Shown: positions 14,887 through 24,086, counted from the first letter of the stretch. The stretch: 28,383 nt of DNA from an uncultured bacterium (GCA_905215115.1 CAJMOP010000014.1:1-28383); one strand, 5' to 3'. The notes: generated by a model from the sequence alone, not told the origin. Numbers and translations: made by a program.

Positions 14887-17349
14887 CTACAACAGTGGAT
14901 GACGTTTGAAATCCCAAGAGGTTTCAAACGAGTCCCAGTCAATCTTCGAAATATCTGACGATTCGGCAACGATTCCACTCACTTTGCTCACCGATTTCGG
15001 GTCGCCTTCAACATAGGGGACCGAAGCTATATCAGACACCTGCATATTCATCGTTGGATTCTGCGCCGAAAGACACAGAGCAGAAAGAGAGCTGTTCAAC
15101 AGGCCCAATATATAATTGAATTGTGGCTCCTTCGGAAAACAACAATGTGCCGCAATGTCATAAAAAGAATCTTCAGGAGCAGACCTGAAGCCAGGTCTTC
15201 CCGACGTCAGCATTGTGCATGTAATCTTGGGCTTTCGCAGCATTTCGAGCGGTAAAACGCGGGCATGGGGTTGCTCGAGGATGTAATTCGGATCATTGTT
15301 GTAGAAAAGCAAATACTCTAGATTGCCGTTCCATTTTCGATATTTACCTCCCTTAAGGTATTTAATCCACTTATGGTTCGAATCGTTTTGAGTCGGTGAC
15401 CAATCTGTTTCCCACCACAAACGTAGAAACTTATCGTTATTCGAAGTTTGCATCCCGACTTTAGGATGGGCCACCTCGTCAATAAATCGTCCGGAGGAAT
15501 AAGCCTCCAATAGCCCATCCCCCAACCAGTAGGCTATGGGGGTGCCGGGGATCTGTTTGAAGGTGTCGGCGTTGCGGCGGTAGAACCAGCCGCAGTCGGG
15601 GTTTTGGATGGCCTCCAGCGCCTTGGGAGCCTGAACCGTGGGGCCAGTAAAATCGGCAAGACGAACGTATCCGCCCTTATAGCCATCGATATGCGAATTG
15701 TGATAGGTAAATGTGCAGATAGGCACGGTTGCCCCTGCAAAGCCAGAATACTCGAGCTGAATGAGCGTGGTTAGGGTCTTGTCATCGATAAGCCTATTTC
15801 GAAGCTTCTCGTAGCTACCGATAAACATCCAAACAAACGGAGTCATCATTCCGATTTCGCCGTGCTCGCCGGCAAAGTCCATAATACGCACGATGAACGA
15901 AGAGAACAGATCGCTCTTTACGTCGGGGTAGTTCTTCTTGACCCATTTGCTCATGAAGGGGTTAAAGCTGCTGCTGCCCATATACGGAGGATTCGCCACG
16001 ACGCAGGTAAAACGACGGGACAGCTTCTCGCAGATGGCGGCAGCGCTTTCGAGCTTAGTTTTGGTCGCAGAAGCAAAAAGATCGACGGAACAGCTCGCGG
16101 CGGCGGCCTTAAGCTCGTCAACATCTTCCTCTGAAGGATTAAGAAGCGAGCCGATCTCGCCCAAATGACTCAGCTCCTCGGCGAGCTTCTTGTTACCCGG
16201 CAGCTCGTCCTCCCCTAGCGGGATGCCCGAGAGCACGGTAACGTCGGCGCGAACGCCACGCCTAAAGAAGCGACGGTCGTGCTCGCGGGCGCACATGGCA
16301 AGCGCCAGTTCCGCGATCTGCGCTGCACGGGGATCGATCTCCATGCCAGCGAGGTTTTTAGTAAGAATGAGCTCGGGAACTTCGCGCTCACGATAGCCGC
16401 GCTCCTCGTACATATGGAAGAGCAATTCGAACGCATAGACCAGGATATGGCCCGAGCCGCATGCGGGGTCACAGAGGGTTATCTCCTCGGGGCTCGATAT
16501 GTGGATGAAGTCCTCGTGCTCAGCATCGGGCTCGATGTAATATTCCATGCGCTCGCGCAGCGAACTCCCCGGGTTATTGAGCATCCACAGACGGCCGAGC
16601 GAGTTCTCGACCATGTAACGCACGATCCACTCGGGGGTGAAGAGCTGCGTGGCGGGCGCGATGTCCGCCGCCGCTGCCTTGCGCTTGGACTTGAAGAACT
16701 CGTCTTTAACGTCAGCGTTGTAGTACTGATACATCCAGCCCAGAACGGTCACGCCCTCGCGCCAGTCCTCGTCAGTGAGGACGGCATTGAGCTTGCCCAC
16801 CACGCCGTCGGACATCATGAGGCCCTGGGGCAACAGCAGCTCCATGGCTCCGCCCACGCGTTCAAAGACGCCCGGTAGGCAATCGGCAAGCTCCTCGCAC
16901 TGAGCAACAAACAGGTAGCGCCACAGCGGTTCATCCAAGCCCGCCATCTTGAGCTCGGCTATGCGATCGGTATCGGCCGTCGCTATCTCCACGTCCAGTG
17001 CGTTCTCCACGGCCTCGCTGCCATGGCTGCCGTCCGCACGACTTAGCATGCGCATACGGCTGGGAAGCCATCCGCGTGCATCCATGAAGCGAATGGCCAC
17101 GATGCGGTTGAACCAGGTGTAGGCCGCACGGTCACACAGCGCCTCGTGACCCACCTCCGCCTGCATGCGCAGCAGTTCGTCTCGTTGCTCAATCTCAGCC
17201 GGACTTAGGGGCAGGCCGTTGACGGTCTCGGACCCAACGGGCGCGGGTGCAGGTTCGGTGATGCCGTAGCGCACCATCTGCGCCTCCACGCCTTTGATGA
17301 GCTCCGTACGGGCCCAGGTGCAGAAGCTCTTAAGAGCAGAATCGTTCAT
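14887..17349 (-). CDS. pglX: PglX N-terminal part: BREX adenine-specific DNA methyltransferase, split
   Basis: The 820-residue protein holds the N-terminal helical region, the methyltransferase with SAM motif DPACGSG near 293 and catalytic NPPY near 452, and the target-recognition region (~600-800) beginning around PIAYW. It ends at WDSFETSWDFKRHPLL followed by TAG. In BREX type 1, PglX methylates the N6 of adenine in one strand of a non-palindromic site, marking self DNA. Full-length relatives are about 1,200 residues; this part plus the separate 322-residue part gives about 1,140, so little is missing. The ATG at 17349 has AAAGG ten bases upstream. Base composition drops in the recognition region, as expected if specificity was exchanged by recombination. 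Confidence 0.92.
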   Translation of the reverse strand: MNDSALKSFCTWARTELIKGVEAQMVRYGITEPAPAPVGSETVNGLPLSPAEIEQRDELLRMQAEVGHEALCDRAAYTWFNRIVAIRFMDARGWLPSRMRMLSRADGSHGSEAVENALDVEIATADTDRIAELKMAGLDEPLWRYLFVAQCEELADCLPGVFERVGGAMELLLPQGLMMSDGVVGKLNAVLTDEDWREGVTVLGWMYQYYNADVKDEFFKSKRKAAAADIAPATQLFTPEWIVRYMVENSLGRLWMLNNPGSSLRERMEYYIEPDAEHEDFIHISSPEEITLCDPACGSGHILVYAFELLFHMYEERGYREREVPELILTKNLAGMEIDPRAAQIAELALAMCAREHDRRFFRRGVRADVTVLSGIPLGEDELPGNKKLAEELSHLGEIGSLLNPSEEDVDELKAAAASCSVDLFASATKTKLESAAAICEKLSRRFTCVVANPPYMGSSSFNPFMSKWVKKNYPDVKSDLFSSFIVRIMDFAGEHGEIGMMTPFVWMFIGSYEKLRNRLIDDKTLTTLIQLEYSGFAGATVPICTFTYHNSHIDGYKGGYVRLADFTGPTVQAPKALEAIQNPDCGWFYRRNADTFKQIPGTPIAYWLGDGLLEAYSSGRFIDEVAHPKVGMQTSNNDKFLRLWWETDWSPTQNDSNHKWIKYLKGGKYRKWNGNLEYLLFYNNDPNYILEQPHARVLPLEMLRKPKITCTMLTSGRPGFRSAPEDSFYDIAAHCCFPKEPQFNYILGLLNSSLSALCLSAQNPTMNMQVSDIASVPYVEGDPKSVSKVSGIVAESSDISKIDWDSFETSWDFKRHPLL

Positions 17350-17415
17350 GGTTGATGAGCCTTTCTAAACGCCATAAGCCACCGGTGCGCGCTTTGGCAC
17401 CGATGGCTCCGCGGG

Positions 17416-20400
17416 TTAGTTGATACGGATCTCGTCGTTTGCAGCGAGCGCCTGCATAAGGCGGGAGCGCAGGTCGTCCACGTAGCGCTCCACGTCCCCT
17501 GCGGACAAGAGACGACTCGGCTTGGCCAGATCGGCGCGGCGCACAGTCTTGATCTTGCGCTGGGGCACGGGTGCAGGCGTGGGCGCTGACGACGCAACGG
17601 CCTTGTTGGAGATCTTCTTGACCACCTCACCCGTACTCGTGACCTCGGTGGTGCGGCGCTCGTTGTCCATACGCATGCGGGCCGCATCCACAGCGTCGTA
17701 CATCCCGTTGGTTGCTGCGCTGAGCCAGTTGGCCCAGTTAGTCGCGGCAACACTCAGCTCGTTGAGGCTTTGAGCACTGTGGGCACGGTTTTTGAACGAC
17801 TCGTATTTGGCGCCGGCGTCTGCTATGGCATCCTTGGCTTGATTGACAAAGCCCTTTTGACTCTCAGCCTGTGCCTGCAGGTCTTGCAGATCGCTCTCGA
17901 TTCGGCACAAAAACTCATTGCGGCGGATGCCCAGCAGCTTTTTCATGTCGTCCTCGACGGGATCCATAAGCGGCTGCAGGTCTTTAATGCGGCCGTAGGG
18001 CTTGGGATCTTTGAGAACCTCACGCACCTTTGCCACATTCTCAACCGCGCTGGGAATGTCATCGGAGGCATACTCGATACCCTCGGTGCGGCTCAAGAAA
18101 TCCTTGGCGTGGTCAAACGCTGTTCGCTGGTTGGACTCGAAGAACTCAACCACCTTATCAAAGTCTTCCTTGGCATCGAGCAAGCGGTCCTCATGCTTGG
18201 CGAACGTGGTCAAGAACGCCTCGGCCTCGTTCTGGTCCTTAAGGACGTCGGCCACCTCCGAGCGCATCTTCTCGCACTCGTCCTCACCGGGATACGGGTA
18301 GGCCGGCTTGATGCCCGTGTAGTAGTCGCGTGCCATGGCGAGGCACGCCTCGCGCAAGCCCTCAAGGCGCTCTTTGAGCTCGGCCACGAGCTTATCCTCG
18401 TTGGAGGGCACGGTCTTGAGATCAAACAGATCACGCATGAGCTCGCCCGTGGCGCGCAGCAACCGGTCGCTCATGCGCACGCGCAAGCGCACCTGGGCCT
18501 TATCGGCGTCCTTGCGCAGGAGCGCCACCATGCGGCTATCGTTAGCTTGAACCGTCTGGCCGCCAAACAGCACCTGCGCGCGCTGCTCCACCACAAGCTG
18601 CGCCACCACATTTGCGATGTCGACCTCGCGCCAGCCAAAGGGCCTTTGCTGGTACTGGCGCTGGATATCGCCCATAGCGGTATCCAGATGGCGCTGGTGC
18701 TGCACTTTGAGGTAGTCCTCGACCTCCTTGAGCGCACGTGTGTTACCCGCGTTCATGCCAGCGAGCCCCGCTTGAACGTTGCCCGCCAGAGTGGAGCGGA
18801 TATCGGAATCGCTCGTGACCGGCGCGCCGATATAGCCGGCCTTTTCAAAGACCACATCGCACAGCTGCGCCAGCACCTGCTCAAAGACCTGGGCGGGTTT
18901 GGCAGCACGGATCTCAATCATGCGCCCGTTGACGGCGCATCGTGCATGGAGCACCGCCTCAGCCAAAAGGGCGTCAGCCTCTTTCTCGTTAAAGTCCTTC
19001 TCGCGCATTTTGGCCTCGACGATCTGGCGGGTACTCGGCGGTAGCTCCTGCAGGTTGCGCGTCTGGGCGTACATGCGAATCTTAGCGGCGTTGACGAGTG
19101 GGGCCCAATAATCCACCTCGTCGCTCAAGGCCACGATGGCCTTATCCACGGATTTCAATGCCAGCTCGGCATCGTCCGCACGGCCCAGATCGCTGGCCAT
19201 GGTCACCACGGATAGTTCCATGCCGCCCATGTTGGATCCATGAATCGAGCCATCCACGTAGCGGTCAAAGGGGAAGTCGTTGGTCCCGCGGTTGAGTTTG
19301 CGCGCAGTGTAGATGCTTTCGAACAGGCGTTTCTTGATGTACTCAATCACCTTCGCGTTGTCGATCGGGGTGCGTGCGATCTCCTGCGCTATCTCCTGCT
19401 CCTCGTCGGTGAGGAAGCTATAGGTATCGCCCTGGCGTGCCACGTAGCTCTCGCGCTCCAAGCGGGCAAGAGATTCCTTGACGCGGTCCTTAAGGGCGCG
19501 TTTGTCCACGTCCAGGCTATCGATCATAAGGATGGAGATGTTCTCGACCGTGGCCTTGACGTAGCCGATGTAGCGGATCAAGTACAGGAGCTTAAGCACC
19601 TGAACGTCGTAGGGTTCAAGGCCCTCCGCGTTCTCGGCCGCACGGACCGCGCGGTCGACCACCAGGCTGATGCCGTGCTCAAGATCTTTGGAGATAGTGT
19701 CGAAGAAGCGCCAGAACGGCACGAGCGCACCGGTCTGGTCATGCTGGATGACCTGAGCGCTCTCCTGGAATGCGCTCAGCATGGAGCGCTCGCCCGTGGA
19801 CATGTGCTTGGCCTTAACACCATGCTTGCGTACCTCGGTCATCACGTCGGGCAGGAGCTTAAACTGATAGCCCACAAACGGGTAGCTGGCGACAAACTCC
19901 TTGGAGTTGGCGAAGCCGGCAAGGTCGGAGCGCGAGCCACCCTCAAAGGTAAAGTTGTTTTTGAGCACGGCGGCGTCTTGCTCGTAGACCTGTGCAAGCA
20001 TATCGGCCGCCGGCGCGGTCTTCTCGAGCACGCGGCGCTGGATGACCTCGTCCACGCTGGAGCTGGAGAGCGAAAGGCGGGTATTGAAGCGGCCTTGGAT
20101 CTTTGAAAAGTCGTTGCCCACGGGCAGGCTCAGGTTGTCGATGGCCTCCTGGCTCGTGACCATCACCCACACGCGGCCACCGCAGGCGGCACCCAGCTCC
20201 TCGACGATGGTCTGAAGGCTCAGCATAAGGCTTGGGTCCTGGTCGTTTGTAATAAACTGACCCACCTCGTCGACCATAAAGAGCAAACGGAAGTTGCCGC
20301 CGTGGGCCGCTGCCTGAGCGTCCACGTAGTCCTTGACCTTTTTGGCAAAGACATCAGGGGCCAAAACCTCGTCCTCAGAACCCTCGAGCCAGTTCCATGC

Positions 20401-21078
20401 GGCCTTTTCGCTCATGCCGAGCACGCTCTGCAGCACCTCGACGACGTCGTCCTCAAAGTAGCTGTAGGTGTCACGGGTCTGGAGCCAGGACTCGCCGTTG
20501 ACGCGCTCAAAGGCCTCGCGGAACTCCTGGGTCTTGCCCAGGGAATCGATGTGGTCCTCGAGCTTTGCAAGCTTTAGGTCCTCACCGTAGAAGCCGCGCG
20601 CCTCGTAGAACATGCGCTCAAAGCCGCGAAGCAGCGCCGTGGGAGCCGTATCACCCTGCTTCCACTGGCCCGCCTTGCTATCGATGTTAAAGAGGATGGC
20701 CTGCGTGGGCACCGAGCAGGCGCGCTCCATGGCAGCCGCGACCATGGGGTCGACGATTTTGCCGTCAAAGTAGCGGATGGCGCTCTTACCACCGATCTGG
20801 CGATTCTCGAGCAGGTGGCTCAGCATCTTGAGGAAGTGCGATTTACCGGAACCGAAGAAGCCACTGATCCACACGCCGATCTTGTCGGTGGGCACATCAA
20901 TGGCATCACCGTATGCCTTGAAGAACGTGGCAAGGTGCCCTTGCAGCTCGCGCGTCACCACGTACTCGTCAAGCTCCTGACGGATGGACCCATCTTTTGA
21001 ATCCTGGACCTTGACCACGCCGTTGATGGAGCGGTTAATGTCTTTTGCAAAGAGGTCGCGAATGATCGTGTTGTCCAA
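17416..21078 (-). CDS. brxC: BrxC, P-loop ATPase of BREX (DUF499-type)
   Basis: The 1,220-residue protein starts with RDLFAKDINRSINGVVKV, the usual BrxC opening, and has Walker A GFFGSGKSHFLKML near residues 70-83. Long helical and coiled-coil regions fill the rest. A Pro/Ala-rich linker near 1165 precedes a final helical segment. BrxC is an essential BREX component thought to couple ATP hydrolysis to the PglX/PglZ complex. The start is TTG at 21078, with GGAG six bases upstream; no ATG is near the start of the homology. It lies 78 bases after brxB and 66 bases before pglX. Length is typical. Confidence 0.95.
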   Translation of the reverse strand: MDNTIIRDLFAKDINRSINGVVKVQDSKDGSIRQELDEYVVTRELQGHLATFFKAYGDAIDVPTDKIGVWISGFFGSGKSHFLKMLSHLLENRQIGGKSAIRYFDGKIVDPMVAAAMERACSVPTQAILFNIDSKAGQWKQGDTAPTALLRGFERMFYEARGFYGEDLKLAKLEDHIDSLGKTQEFREAFERVNGESWLQTRDTYSYFEDDVVEVLQSVLGMSEKAAWNWLEGSEDEVLAPDVFAKKVKDYVDAQAAAHGGNFRLLFMVDEVGQFITNDQDPSLMLSLQTIVEELGAACGGRVWVMVTSQEAIDNLSLPVGNDFSKIQGRFNTRLSLSSSSVDEVIQRRVLEKTAPAADMLAQVYEQDAAVLKNNFTFEGGSRSDLAGFANSKEFVASYPFVGYQFKLLPDVMTEVRKHGVKAKHMSTGERSMLSAFQESAQVIQHDQTGALVPFWRFFDTISKDLEHGISLVVDRAVRAAENAEGLEPYDVQVLKLLYLIRYIGYVKATVENISILMIDSLDVDKRALKDRVKESLARLERESYVARQGDTYSFLTDEEQEIAQEIARTPIDNAKVIEYIKKRLFESIYTARKLNRGTNDFPFDRYVDGSIHGSNMGGMELSVVTMASDLGRADDAELALKSVDKAIVALSDEVDYWAPLVNAAKIRMYAQTRNLQELPPSTRQIVEAKMREKDFNEKEADALLAEAVLHARCAVNGRMIEIRAAKPAQVFEQVLAQLCDVVFEKAGYIGAPVTSDSDIRSTLAGNVQAGLAGMNAGNTRALKEVEDYLKVQHQRHLDTAMGDIQRQYQQRPFGWREVDIANVVAQLVVEQRAQVLFGGQTVQANDSRMVALLRKDADKAQVRLRVRMSDRLLRATGELMRDLFDLKTVPSNEDKLVAELKERLEGLREACLAMARDYYTGIKPAYPYPGEDECEKMRSEVADVLKDQNEAEAFLTTFAKHEDRLLDAKEDFDKVVEFFESNQRTAFDHAKDFLSRTEGIEYASDDIPSAVENVAKVREVLKDPKPYGRIKDLQPLMDPVEDDMKKLLGIRRNEFLCRIESDLQDLQAQAESQKGFVNQAKDAIADAGAKYESFKNRAHSAQSLNELSVAATNWANWLSAATNGMYDAVDAARMRMDNERRTTEVTSTGEVVKKISNKAVASSAPTPAPVPQRKIKTVRRADLAKPSRLLSAGDVERYVDDLRSRLMQALAANDEIRIN

Positions 21079-21156
21079 GGGTGCTCCTTTGGGTTTGGGA
21101 ACGTTATGGCAAAGGGTTGTTACCGGCGGCGGGGCCTTGTCTGCGGGAAGCCGTGC

Positions 21157-21849
21157 TTACGAGATATCGATGGCGCGGTAGTAGTTATCGGCCGGCAGAC
21201 GGTTAAAGAGCTGGAAAGAAGAGCCGTTGAAGCTGCCCGGATAGGCGGCGACCACAGGCACCTCATCAAAATCCGCAAGCATGCAATGGAGAAGCGTGTG
21301 CATGCGAAAGAATGGGAAGACCTCGCCCGCGCCGGTGAGGAGGACGACGTCTCCAGGCGCGTGCGGCTCGGTCTGCTCAAGGATGTACGCGGCGACTTTC
21401 TCGGGCGAGGCGAACTTGGCCACGTCCTCGAGCACGCGCTGGGTACCGCGGCGCTCCTCTTGGCGTGGGATGGCCTTAAGGACACGGCGCTTTTCGAGAA
21501 TTGCCAGCACGGCGTCGTAGAGGTTCACGACCTTGAGCGTGCACGGAAGCTTGTCGGCCTCGGCATCGCGTGAAAGGGCGTCAAATAATGCACGCGCTTC
21601 AAACTCCAGCGCGGGGTCATAGCAAAAGGTGTGGAAGCCGATCTCATTGCCTATGCCCTTGTTGGCCAAAAAGTCCTCGCTGCACAGGCACTCGCGCAGA
21701 AGCTGAGCGCGTCGCTCAAATTCCTGACGGGCGTGCTCGGAGCGGACATGCGCCGCCACGACGCTCTTACGGGAATGGATGCCGATATTGGTGGTGAGAT
21801 TGGTCGCCGGGGTGATAGCAGGTTCGGCGGCGTTGTTGACGGGAGCCAC
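21157..21849 (-). CDS. brxB: BrxB (DUF1788), BREX component
   Basis: The 230-residue protein carries the DUF1788 core from about residue 55, with EDFLANKGIGNEIGFHTFCYDP as the characteristic opening. It continues through the LLTGAGEVFPFFRMHTLL segment near 168-185 and a C-terminal FNGSSFQLFNRL. BrxB is required for BREX and binds other subunits; its biochemical role is unclear. The start is GTG at 21849, one base after the brxA stop codon. That adds about 45 residues before the usual DUF1788 start, so an internal start is possible, but no good site was seen there. The spacing implies tight translational coupling with brxA. Confidence 0.92.
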   Translation of the reverse strand: MAPVNNAAEPAITPATNLTTNIGIHSRKSVVAAHVRSEHARQEFERRAQLLRECLCSEDFLANKGIGNEIGFHTFCYDPALEFEARALFDALSRDAEADKLPCTLKVVNLYDAVLAILEKRRVLKAIPRQEERRGTQRVLEDVAKFASPEKVAAYILEQTEPHAPGDVVLLTGAGEVFPFFRMHTLLHCMLADFDEVPVVAAYPGSFNGSSFQLFNRLPADNYYRAIDIS

Positions 21850-21850
21850 G

Positions 21851-22501
21851 CTACATCACCACCCTGCCGGTAAGGGCCGCGATAAGCGACTGCTCGCCCA
21901 GCAGAACCAAGGCTCGCTCGACATCGGAATCGAAGAAGAGTGGTGACAGGCGCTCGGACTCCGGGCCCTGGCCCTCGCCGATAAGGCCGGCATGGCGGAG
22001 CGTCTGGCGGAGCGAGCCCTTAATGCGCTTGACCGTGGCCTCAGTCCAGCGGGCCGCGTCCGGATACTCCGTGGTAAAGCGTGTCATAAAGGCGTTGAGG
22101 TCAACCGCCGTAAAGGCATAATCGAAGTTTTGTAGGCGCTCCCCTACCTCGACGAGCACGAGCTCGCGCACGATATCGTAGCGGCAGATCATGCTGTAGA
22201 AGATGGCCTGATCCGCCTGCGTGGGGGTGCCGGATGCTATGAGGCCGGTTAGGGATAACGCAGCCTCGACGGCGGTATTGGGGTCGATGCCGCGCGCGGC
22301 GCATGCGGCGTCCGTGGGCACCATGGTGTCGAGGCGGCGAAGGCACACGGTTGCGCGGTTGGCGACCATGCGCTCCGTGGGATATTGAAAGAGGTTCTCG
22401 CTCTTTACGCGTACAATGACTTGCTCGTCACTTGCGCCCTGCATACGCAGGGCAGCGACGATGCGCATCTCATGCGGGAGGAATTGCTCGCGGGTGAGCA
22501 C
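21851..22501 (-). CDS. brxA: BrxA (DUF1819), first gene of the BREX operon, start affected by a G10 tract
   Basis: The 216-residue protein has the DUF1819 pattern: FLPHEMRIVAALRMQG near 7-22, ENLFQYPTERM near 35-45, and the C-terminal RRGL-like region followed by DVERALVLLGEQ. BrxA is a small DNA-binding subunit that acts with BrxB. The first in-frame start is GTG at 22501, whose first base is the last G of a ten-G run; upstream the frame meets TAA at 22528 without another start. BrxA proteins usually carry a few residues before the LTREQFL-type segment. An upstream GTG (22535) with GGAG eight bases before it would supply them if the tract lost one G. Either the gene is phase variable, or initiation occurs at GTG using the G-run as ribosome binding site, or the homopolymer is miscounted. 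Confidence 0.88.
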   Translation of the reverse strand: MLTREQFLPHEMRIVAALRMQGASDEQVIVRVKSENLFQYPTERMVANRATVCLRRLDTMVPTDAACAARGIDPNTAVEAALSLTGLIASGTPTQADQAIFYSMICRYDIVRELVLVEVGERLQNFDYAFTAVDLNAFMTRFTTEYPDAARWTEATVKRIKGSLRQTLRHAGLIGEGQGPESERLSPLFFDSDVERALVLLGEQSLIAALTGRVVM

Positions 22502-22510
22502 CCCCCCCCC
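22501..22510. repeat. Ten-base homopolymer (poly-G on the coding strand) at the brxA start
   Basis: Ten consecutive C on the plus strand (G on the brxA strand) lie exactly at the translation start of the first BREX gene. G-tracts of this length are classical slipped-strand phase-variation sites. No comparable G or C homopolymer was noticed elsewhere in the window. Confidence 0.9.
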
Positions 22511-22570
22511 GAACGCTTTTTGTGGTTACATCCACAGTACACGCTCCAAGGGCGTCAAAGGCTGTCACAA

Positions 22571-22604
22571 GTGCGCCGCAACCCGGCAGGCAGGCGCGGC
22601 GCAC
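22571..22604 (-). promoter_or_regulatory. Stem-loop in the BREX operon leader
   Basis: GTGCGCCGC and GCGGCGCAC form a perfect 9-bp inverted repeat with a 16-base loop, about 70 bases before brxA. No T-tract follows on the minus strand, so it is more likely a structured 5' leader or a protein site than a terminator. Confidence 0.5.
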
Positions 22605-22625
22605 ATGACAATAATCATACCTGTT

Positions 22626-22640
22626 GGTAAAAAAGTTACC
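22626..22640. promoter_or_regulatory. Operator-like inverted repeat upstream of BREX
   Basis: GGTAA and TTACC are arranged as an inverted repeat with a five-base A-rich spacer. On the minus strand TTGACA (22658-22653) lies upstream and TATGAT (22621-22616) downstream, but they are too far apart to form one promoter. The rest of the 460-base divergent gap 22502-22961 contains the serC promoter region and nothing else I can name. Confidence 0.3.
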
Positions 22641-22961
22641 ATGCCCAGAGTGTCAAATGTTGAGCAACAAAATTAAATCCGGTTAACGGTCATTTTCGCA
22701 GCTCAGAAGCTTTGACGAGGTCGCCCCAAATCACACTTGCCAGACAACCGCGCTTGTGAATCTGTCCCCGCCCTCCGCTACACTCAACATAGAATGAAGG
22801 CCGAGGCGGATCGTATGTGAGCCTCGAGGCAACCCTCCCCCATGTAACCATCCTGTAAATCATAGCGGCGCACTCGAGTTTTACCGTGATGCGGTCGCAC
22901 CCGGCGCTGCACTGTGCTAAAGTATCCCGAACGTTCAAACGACTACGAGGGGAACTAGAAG

Positions 22962-24086
22962 ATGGCACGTGTGCACAACTTCTCAGCTGGCCCGGCCGCA
23001 CTGCCTACAAGCGTGCTCGCCGAGATCGCCGACGAGATGATGGACTACCGCAGTTGCGGCATGTCCGTGCTCGAGATGAGCCATCGATCTAGCATGTACC
23101 AGCAGATCATCGACGACGCCGAGGCAACCCTGCGCCGCCTGCTGAGCATCCCCGATAACTACCGTGTTCTGTTTTTGCAGGGCGGCGCCACGCTGCAGTT
23201 TGCGGGCATCCCGATGAACCTCATGCGCCGCGGCCGCGCCGGCTACGTCGTGACCGGCAACTTCGCCAACAAGGCGTACAAGGAAGCCGCCAAGTACGGC
23301 GAGGCCGTGCTGCTCGCGAGCTCCGAGGACGCCAATTTCGACCGCATTCCCGCCATGGCCGACATCAACGCGCGCATTGCCGCCGAGGCCGCGGGCGGCG
23401 GGCTCGACTACGTCTACATCTGCCAGAACAACACCATCTTTGGCACCATGTACCACGAGCTGCCTAACTTCGGCGACGTACCGCTGGTCGCCGATGTCTC
23501 GAGCTGCTTTCTGTCGCAGCCGCTCGACGTTGAGCGCTACGGGCTCATTTATGCCGGCGCACAGAAAAACGCCGGCGCCGCGGGCGTGACCGTAGTTATC
23601 GTGCGCGACGATCTGATCGCCGACGGCCCAGCCTTTGCGCAGACGCCGCAGTACATGGACCTTAAGGCCCAGGCCGCCAAGGGCTCCATGCTCAACACGC
23701 CCAACACCTTTGGCATCTACGTGTGCGGTAAGGTGTTCCGTTGGGTTGAGCAGACCGGCGGACTTGTCGCTATGGCCGAGCGCAACTGGGCCAAGGCCAA
23801 CCTGCTCTACGACCTGCTCGAGAACAGCAAACTATTCCACGGCACCGCGCAGACAGACAGTCGCTCCATCGCCAACGTCACGTTCCGTACCGGCGATGCC
23901 GAGCTCGACTCCGCCTTTGTCGCAGGCGCGGCCGAGCACCAGATTCAAAACGTCAAGGGTCATCGCCTGGTGGGTGGCATGCGCGCCAGCGTCTACAACG
24001 CCGTAACCATGGAAGACGCGCAGGCACTGGCCTCGTACATGAAGGACTTCGAAGCGCAGCATAGTTTGAGTCCGCGATCTAACTAG
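22962..24086 (+). CDS. serC: Phosphoserine aminotransferase
   Basis: The 374-residue protein begins HNFSAGPAALP, the SerC hallmark, and has the PLP-binding lysine in YAGAQKNAG near residue 197. It ends in the GGMRASVYNAV segment that binds the substrate phosphate. It converts 3-phosphohydroxypyruvate and glutamate to phosphoserine in serine synthesis and also acts in pyridoxal phosphate synthesis. The length is typical. GAGGGG lies nine bases before the ATG. It is followed by a serA-type gene 69 bases downstream, so the pair forms a serine biosynthesis unit. It diverges from the BREX operon. Confidence 0.96.
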   Translation: MARVHNFSAGPAALPTSVLAEIADEMMDYRSCGMSVLEMSHRSSMYQQIIDDAEATLRRLLSIPDNYRVLFLQGGATLQFAGIPMNLMRRGRAGYVVTGNFANKAYKEAAKYGEAVLLASSEDANFDRIPAMADINARIAAEAAGGGLDYVYICQNNTIFGTMYHELPNFGDVPLVADVSSCFLSQPLDVERYGLIYAGAQKNAGAAGVTVVIVRDDLIADGPAFAQTPQYMDLKAQAAKGSMLNTPNTFGIYVCGKVFRWVEQTGGLVAMAERNWAKANLLYDLLENSKLFHGTAQTDSRSIANVTFRTGDAELDSAFVAGAAEHQIQNVKGHRLVGGMRASVYNAVTMEDAQALASYMKDFEAQHSLSPRSN

